Source: Euglena gracilis
Taxonomy: Eukaryota; Euglenida; Euglenophyceae; Euglenales
Direction: 5' to 3'
DNA: 64,000 nt
NCBI GenBank assembly: GCA_039621445.1
Contig: CP154957.1
Span: forward strand, 34,726,227 to 34,790,226
Shown here: positions 48,101 through 64,000 of the stretch, piece after piece
Layout of the letters: every line of letters starts with the position of its first letter
Position numbering within the stretch: the stretch's first letter is position 1
Program-made: the position numbers and the translations under genes
Notes under the pieces: generated by a model
The model's database searches: none
Seen by the model: only the letters and a program-made list of their open reading frames with translations
What the model was told of the DNA's origin: nothing

Positions 48101-48524
48101 CCGGCTGCGGGGAAAGTCGTATCAGCGGCCTTCCCCCACTTGCCCAACACTCCAGAAAGCCTGACCCGCCCCCCCCCCCCCCGGGGGGGTTGCAGGAGGT
48201 TGGGTGGCGTCTGCTGTTGCTTGGGCTGCGGCCCAAGCCGTCAGTGTTTGCTTGACTGTGTTGGGAGGCTGAGCCACATCGACTGCGGCCGCCCAACCAC
48301 AGCGTATCCGAAAACCCAGACCCAGCGGAAAGGTAAGTTGGCCGTACACATGGGTTGCCGGCGAACCCATGGTGCCGGTCAACTGGGTTGGGGACACGTG
48401 CGTGGCACCGACCCATCAAAAATGCCGCGTCTTTCAACCGTAGGAGAGTGCGATGGAGGCGGAGCACACCTGCCTTGCCGCCCACAAACAGGAAGAGGAG
48501 GAGGAGGATGACGGCGGCCCTCAT
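31466..48524 (-). CDS. Gene B: sequon-rich type I membrane glycoprotein (gene-level span)
   Basis: Assembled from 17 exons, about 1,000 residues. Order: signal peptide; ectodomain of Asn/Ser/Thr/Leu/Ala-rich exons with more than 40 N-X-S/T sequons; a Pro/Ala-rich stalk; one transmembrane helix (in 36384-36519); a cytoplasmic tail of about 190 residues ending in an acidic DNSDWDDWGPD segment. Intron phases close at 48470>47919>47506>46237, 44350>43667>42285, 40769>40276>39247 and 37348>36384>35425>33078>32748>31557. They do not close at 46237>44350 or across the Pro-rich region. The composition suggests a heavily glycosylated cell-surface or wall protein; no family is recognised. The exon at 41.7-42.3 kb is interrupted by a 67-bp hairpin insertion. 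Confidence 0.7.
31554..31846. mobile_element. MITE, CAGGCTTTTGCTTAAGG family, 8-bp TSD
   Basis: Ends CAGGCTTTTGCTTAAGG and CCTTAAGCAGAAGCCTG; flanks GTCTCCCG and GTCCCCCG (7/8). Its 31554 end overlaps the likely acceptor of the last exon of gene B. Confidence 0.7.
32748..32909 (-). CDS. Gene B cytoplasmic exon, basic and Ala/Pro-rich
   Basis: 162 bp, phase 1 to 1; acceptor gctcacgtgcag, donor TCGGACG|gtggcc. Begins QKRLQGMALSKKPRDALPGG, then Lys/Ala/Pro repeats. Confidence 0.6.
33078..33162 (-). CDS. Gene B cytoplasmic exon
   Basis: 85 bp, phase 0 to 1; acceptor ctggtcgtccag, donor GCCCAAG|gtgggc. Contains GREGFLEANGGRRDIMVNPD. Confidence 0.65.
33975..35150. repeat. Second copy of the 17-19.7 kb satellite-like block
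   Basis: Starts GGTCGCTGAGCCCTTATC and repeats the order seen at 18500-19710: GATCC[TC]GGCCCAGTTCC, CCAAACTGGG, AAAATATCTCGAGAAAA, GGAGGCCCTCTATCGCCCCC, GCCCTTGGA. Gene B intron. Confidence 0.6.
35425..35523 (-). CDS. Gene B cytoplasmic exon
   Basis: 33 codons, phase 0 to 0; acceptor ccaatgccccag, donor ATGCAG|gtgtgg. Contains SFRDWCQDTLHDYASFTYMQ. Confidence 0.65.
35724..36039. mobile_element. MITE, perfect 8-bp TSD
   Basis: Ends CAGGCTGTTTTTTTACC and GACTAAAATACAGCCTG; flanks GTGACAGG on both sides. Internal repeated GTGCCTGCCCAGGCAGGCAC palindromes and GGCGCCTTCGGCGCC hairpin. Intron of gene B. Confidence 0.75.
36384..36519 (-). CDS. Gene B transmembrane exon
   Basis: 136 bp, phase 2 to 0; acceptor tcctcgcacag, donor CCTCAG|gtgttc. 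Encodes the helix IAIVLSAPTLVFVTVAVVLS followed by basic FRKAR, a type I orientation with the positive side in the cytoplasm. Confidence 0.75.
37222..37335. repeat. CA / CCCACA microsatellite
   Basis: Immediately beyond the donor of gene B exon 37348-37539, like the CA tract beyond the donor at 27788. A related ACCCAC tract is at 40100-40262, just past the donor of exon 40276-40517. Confidence 0.85.
37348..37539 (-). CDS. Gene B exon, Pro-rich juxtamembrane stalk
   Basis: 192 bp, phase 2 to 2; acceptor cctggtctttag, donor GAAGAACA|gtgtgt. Starts AAWHWDHAPGPAEGDKAP, continues as Pro/Ala/Val repeats, ends PPKFEE. Phase matches the transmembrane exon. Confidence 0.6.
37660..38110 (-). CDS. Gene B Pro/Ala-rich exon region (borders unresolved)
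   Basis: A long open minus frame after acceptor ggtgcccccag near 38,114 starts Pro/Ser-rich with one sequon (NRT), then Ala/Pro/Glu-rich. A second frame becomes more convincing towards 37,560 (a Gln/Met/Thr-rich stretch). At least one intron or frame change lies inside. Likely the stalk between ectodomain and membrane. Confidence 0.45.
38150..39168. repeat. Trinucleotide array, (CAT/CGT)n, about 1 kb
   Basis: Almost uninterrupted ATC/GTC triplets with scattered AGC. Plus frames give poly-Ser, poly-His or poly-Ile; minus frames poly-Asp or poly-Met. It lies between two gene B exons and is probably intronic. Confidence 0.8.
39247..39299 (-). CDS. Gene B exon
   Basis: 53 bp, phase 1 to 0; acceptor caaaccccacag, donor CATCGCG|gtgccc. 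Encodes GAVAGPNASTNETQPIA with two sequons. Confidence 0.5.
40276..40517 (-). CDS. Gene B exon
   Basis: 242 bp, phase 2 to 1; acceptor tttcaattgcag, donor GAAGAAT|gtgtgg. Five sequons (NRT, NAT, NRT, NIT, NGS) in the second half, preceded by a Pro/Thr-rich part. Confidence 0.6.
40769..41091 (-). CDS. Gene B exon, sequon-dense
   Basis: 323 bp, phase 0 to 2; acceptor gcgcatctgctcag, donor GCACACC|gtctgc. Eleven sequons in 107 residues, mostly NLS spaced by short Ser/Thr/Pro/Ala linkers, as in LSANFSANLPFSNLSTS. An upstream ATG at 41172 could mimic a start, but the exon fits as internal. Confidence 0.65.
41735..42285 (-). CDS. Gene B exon, sequon-dense, interrupted by a 67-bp insertion
   Basis: Starts at acceptor ttatccggccag, phase 0, and runs 81 codons to 42043. 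Bases 41976-42042 then break the frame with an in-frame TAG. From 41975 a different frame continues the same composition to about 41,735 (donor not fixed). Sequons: five before the break (NGT, NAT, NRS, NNS, NAT) and nine after it (NGT, NAS, NAS, NLS, NRS, NLS, NLT, NLS, NIS). Skipping exactly 67 bp joins the two halves in frame. Confidence 0.65.
41976..42042. mobile_element. 67-bp inverted-repeat insertion inside a gene B coding exon
   Basis: Arms CCATACCATTGCTTA and TAAGCAATGCTATGG (14 of 15 pair) enclose a C-run/G-run hairpin. It introduces TAG and a frame change. Flanked by a CCC direct repeat. Similar pieces occur at about 8813-8845 and 8936-8970. Confidence 0.65.
42469..42815. repeat. 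(ATGT)n microsatellite
   Basis: About 340 bp of ATGT with ATGC interruptions. Gene B intron. Confidence 0.85.
43667..43813 (-). CDS. Gene B exon
   Basis: 49 codons, phase 0 to 0; acceptor cgctgcccacag, donor TCCAAT|gtgtct. Starts GTNSSLPVDAVNRTNATD with three sequons. An earlier in-phase donor (GCGTTC|gttctt) is possible. The upstream frame is also open for about 40 residues, so the acceptor is not certain. Confidence 0.6.
44350..44461 (-). CDS. Gene B exon
   Basis: 112 bp, phase 2 to 0; acceptor gtgtccttag, donor GCCCCG|gtgtgt. Four sequons in 37 residues (NAT, NRS, NVT, NHT). The acceptor appears to lie at the end of a transposon copy. Confidence 0.65.
44440..45074. mobile_element. MITE copy of the CAGGC family with a nested insertion
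   Basis: Interior matches the other copies, ending GGCAAAAGCCTG at 45074. A GC-rich segment at about 44715-44960 (ATAATAGAAGC ... GCTTCTATTAAG, with CCGCCGCCTTCGGCGGCGG) is nested inside. The left end runs up to the acceptor of exon 44350-44461. Confidence 0.45.
45742..46160. mobile_element. MITE, CAGGC...GCTTAAGG family, decayed TSD
   Basis: Interior matches the copies at 50295 and 6706. Ends CACACTTTTGCTTGAAG and CCTTAAGCAATCGCCTG; flanks CTTTGGAT and ATTGGTAT agree at only 5 of 8. Confidence 0.5.
46237..46328 (-). CDS. Gene B exon 4
   Basis: 92 bp, phase 2 to 1; acceptor tcgatttccag, donor GCATGCG|gtgtgc. Contains TTTNGTNATRDEVKNDTALS with three sequons. The exit phase does not match the next exon found. 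Confidence 0.65.
46788..47139. mobile_element. MITE, perfect 8-bp TSD
   Basis: Ends CAAGGTTCGATATAAGGA and TCCTTATATCAAACCCTG; flanks CTCCTTCC on both sides. G/C runs and a GGCGCGAAGCGCC centre. A related left end (GGATTCGACATAAGGG) lies at about 647. Confidence 0.75.
47506..47611 (-). CDS. Gene B exon 3
   Basis: 106 bp, phase 1 to 2; acceptor gtacctggccag, donor CCAGGCA|gtgctg. Contains RSANSTNTTNTPTAG; sequons NGT, NST, NTT. Confidence 0.65.
47919..48104 (-). CDS. Gene B exon 2
   Basis: 186 bp, phase 1 to 1; acceptor actttccccgcag, donor GATCAG|gtatta. Contains DSPEVLVEPPDEPPARVARR and one sequon (NAS). Confidence 0.7.
48470..48524 (-). CDS. Gene B exon 1: start codon and signal peptide
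   Basis: ATG at 48522-48524, then MRAAVILLLLFLFVGGKA: a short basic start, a nine-residue Leu/Phe-rich core and a small-residue cleavage region. Donor GGCAG|gtgtgc, phase 1, matching 47919-48104. A textbook secretory signal on its own exon. Confidence 0.7.
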
Positions 48525-49679
48525 ACGGCCCAGGGGGAAGGGATGCTGGCACGGCAGTCCACGGGGAGGGTCGGGGTTCGATCACAAACGGAACCCGGAT
48601 GCCAGAGCATGGGCCCTCTGGGGTAGGCCCACAGGTCACAAGTCCAAAGTCGGACAATTGCCAGGGGTGGCCCCGTTGGTGCTGTGCTGGTGCCAGGGAT
48701 GGGCTGCGGTGGATGGAAGCGGGCAACTACAGCAGGCAACGCATCGGACGTCACTCTGCAGGATGGGAGAAGGCAGCCAAGGGCGGGAGTCAATTTTTAG
48801 GTTATTTCTTAGACATATTTTCTTCAACTTTATTATTGTTGTCGTTGTCGTTGTTGTTATTGTTTTATTAAAAATTATTTTTCCACCTGATCCCACAAAG
48901 AGCTGGAGGGGGGCATGTTGCAATCCTTCAGCCATGCATGCTGCGAAATTCGCTGTAGTTGTGGCTGCAGCCGGGTCGCTGCAACCGAGCAAAAGCAAAA
49001 TTGAGTTGATGGAAAAAAAGTAGCCACAGCCAGCCACAACATGCCAAAATCGCATGTTCATGCAAGCAGTGGGCCGTAACAAAATGTGGGAGTGCACTGC
49101 AACATGTGCACCAATTCGTGTGAAACATCAGTCCCACGGAATACTCAGAAAACTCAAAAAGATTCCCAGCTGGGGTTCAAATGGGGGGGGGGGGACCGAC
49201 GAGGCAGATTTACTCAGCAGGGATGCGAAGAGAAATGCAGAGACCACAAAAAATCTGATGGGAATGCAGCATGTGCAAAATATAAGAAGCCCGGTGAAAA
49301 CACCACCTGCATGTGGCACTCTTGTTTTTTTTAAAAAATGCAAACAACGTTATCTGTTTCTTTATCTGCTGACTGAGGAAACCATGATGGATGCATCTCC
49401 CCACGTTCACCCCGGATTGCAAATTTCACAGCATGCACTCCGCCCAGGGGGAAAAAATCCTTGTTGAAGCACATTCCTGCAAAGTTTCTTCCTTGCGACA
49501 TGATTTATGAAAATTTGAGCATAAAACGGTGGCATCGCTCATTGCACTCGGAAACCCTGGCAGCCATACAATGAAACGACACCACATTCTCCTTCAGTGA
49601 AGGGGATCACAGAGCCATTAGGAGGTGTGCATGCGCGCGTGAGTGCGTGCATGTGTGCATGGCTGCGTGGTGGTGGTAT

Positions 49680-50069
49680 CAGGACGTAGCTTAAAGACCC
49701 CCTCAAAGGGGTTTTAGATCAGGGGCTGGAAATCTCGGCTGGCTGGAAAATGTCTGCTGTCTGACCGCCCCCTTCCATAGAGGTCCCGGACTGGAGCTGG
49801 GCCCGACCTGGGTCGAACTGAGTTTCAAAAAATTGAAAATAAAAATGTACCAAAAAAACTGCCAATTATGCAAAAATTGACTTTTTGCACCCAAAAATGT
49901 CCTGGACAGCTTTTTTCGACTCATTTTCGCCCATTTCTGGCTCATTTTTGTACCCCTGAATGCGAAAAATCAATAACATCTGAAACCTGGGGAGGGGGGT
50001 CCGGGGCTGGAAAAAGGCTGCAGGCTGGACCCCCGGAGGTGGGATCAAATTTTCTTGAGCAACACCCTG
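49680..50069. mobile_element. MITE, 8-bp TSD
   Basis: Ends CAGGACGTAGCTTAAAG and CTTGAGCAACACCCTG; flanks GGTGGTAT and GGTGGTTT (7/8). Related fragments with GGCTGGAAAAAGGCTGGAG occur at 5930-6005 and 6430-6535. Confidence 0.65.
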
Positions 50070-50075
50070 GGTGGT

Positions 50076-50290
50076 TTGGTGTGGTGTGTGGTGTGTCTGT
50101 GTGTGTGGGTGTGCGTGGTATTGTGCATGTGTGTGCTCGCGCATGTGCGAGTGAGTGAGTGAGTGAGTGAGTGAGTGAGTGCGTGCGTGAGTGAGTGAGT
50201 GAGTGAGTGAGTGTGTGTGTGTGTGTGCGTGCGTGAGTGAGTGTGTGTGTGTGTTTGTGTATGCGTGCGTGCGCGCACGTTTGTGTGTCC
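50076..50290. repeat. GT and GTGA microsatellite
   Basis: Between the MITEs at 49680 and 50295. The rest of 48.53-50.95 kb, between genes B and C, shows no gene. Confidence 0.8.
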
Positions 50291-50294
50291 GCAC

Positions 50295-50727
50295 CAGGCT
50301 ATTGCTTACTATCATGTCCACTACTATGTCCACTGGCTAGACATTTTGCTAGACACTGAAAAAAATGGACCCCCCTGGGGGTCAGGGGGGTCCCCCAACT
50401 GAAAAAAAAAACTTCCTCCGGTGCTGCGTGCCGAGATGAAAATGAGGTTTCTAATGTGTTTTTTTGGCTGACTTTGTTCCGGAAAAAATCCCCCCAAAAA
50501 GGCCAAAAATGAGCATTTTGGCAAATTTTTGGGGGTCCCAAAATTTTTTTCGCCGCTTTGTGCCGGTGGCTGGAAAAATTTCCACTAGCTGGGCCTGCCA
50601 GCAGACTACCAGTCACTAGCAGCCAGCAGACGGGGGGGGGGGCACTGGAATGTCCACCAGCCAAATCTGGACTAGCTGCAGTCCAGCCCCCCCCAGGGGG
50701 TACTGCGAACCCTTGAGCAATAGCCTG
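50295..50727. mobile_element. MITE, CAGGC...TTGCTTA family, 8-bp TSD
   Basis: Ends CAGGCTATTGCTTA and TGAGCAATAGCCTG; flanks GTCCGCAC and GTCTGCAC (7/8). Intergenic, 220 bp past the stop of gene C. Confidence 0.7.
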
Positions 50728-50948
50728 GTCTGCACCTGTGTTGTGTGCATGCGACCTGCAATGTGGGCCGCAATTGCAATTTTGGCTTCCTCCGGCACGG
50801 GTTCTGATCCTCAGGGAATGAGGGCACTCATCACTCACTATGCGCCGACGGACTGTGTAAGTGGTTCGGTTGGAGTGGGTCGCAAGCCCCAGTGCTGAGC
50901 CAGGGCCAAGGGTTCACCAGCCCAGAGACGGAATCAGGTGCAGACCGC

Positions 50949-64000
<13,052 letters not shown>

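Noticed and set aside
48122-48397. Open minus frame with THVYGQLTFPLGLGFRIRCG as an extra gene B exon
   Set aside because: The signal exon already joins 47919-48104 in phase without it, and no donor gives the needed phase.

Overview
The window looks like nuclear DNA of a unicellular eukaryote, most likely a GC-rich, repeat-laden alga or other protist. Coding sequence is cut into short (50-320 bp) GC-rich exons with GT...AG borders and long introns. The rest is microsatellites, runs of G or C, short inverted-repeat transposons and satellite arrays. No rRNA, tRNA, operon, CRISPR or bacterial promoter was seen. All supported genes lie on the minus strand. Exon calls come from open frames bounded by AG/GT sites. 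For most neighbouring exons the intron phases agree, an independent check because coordinates were counted by hand.

Three transcription units are visible. Gene A (about 30.4 to 1.16 kb) is an unrecognised protein of at least ~1,000 residues, ending in a stop at 1162. Gene B (48,524 to 31,466) is a nearly complete type I membrane glycoprotein: signal peptide, an ectodomain with more than 40 N-glycosylation sequons, a Pro/Ala-rich stretch, one transmembrane helix and a cytoplasmic tail with an acidic Trp-containing end. Gene C (window edge at 64,000 to 50,949) begins inside a DEAD-box RNA helicase (motifs V and VI, DDX42-like C-terminal region) and appears to run into an Arg/Ser-rich C-terminal domain ending at 50,949; its middle junction is unproven.

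Layout: 1-1.2 kb 3' flank; 1.2-30.4 kb gene A, whose introns hold transposons, a satellite block (17.1-19.7 kb) and tetranucleotide repeats; 31.5-48.5 kb gene B, with a ~1 kb CAT trinucleotide array in one intron and a 67-bp hairpin insertion inside a coding exon; 48.5-50.9 kb intergenic, with two transposons; 50.9-64 kb gene C, whose introns hold foldback palindromes, a 78-bp tandem array and a 2.3-kb transposon.

The most interesting features are: the sequon-packed glycoprotein; eleven inverted-repeat elements each flanked by an 8-bp target duplication; the 67-bp insertion whose removal restores the reading frame although it lacks GT-AG ends; a helicase intron at the window edge that gives a canonical motif only with non-GT-AG borders; and palindromic foldback arrays around a 78-bp repeat.
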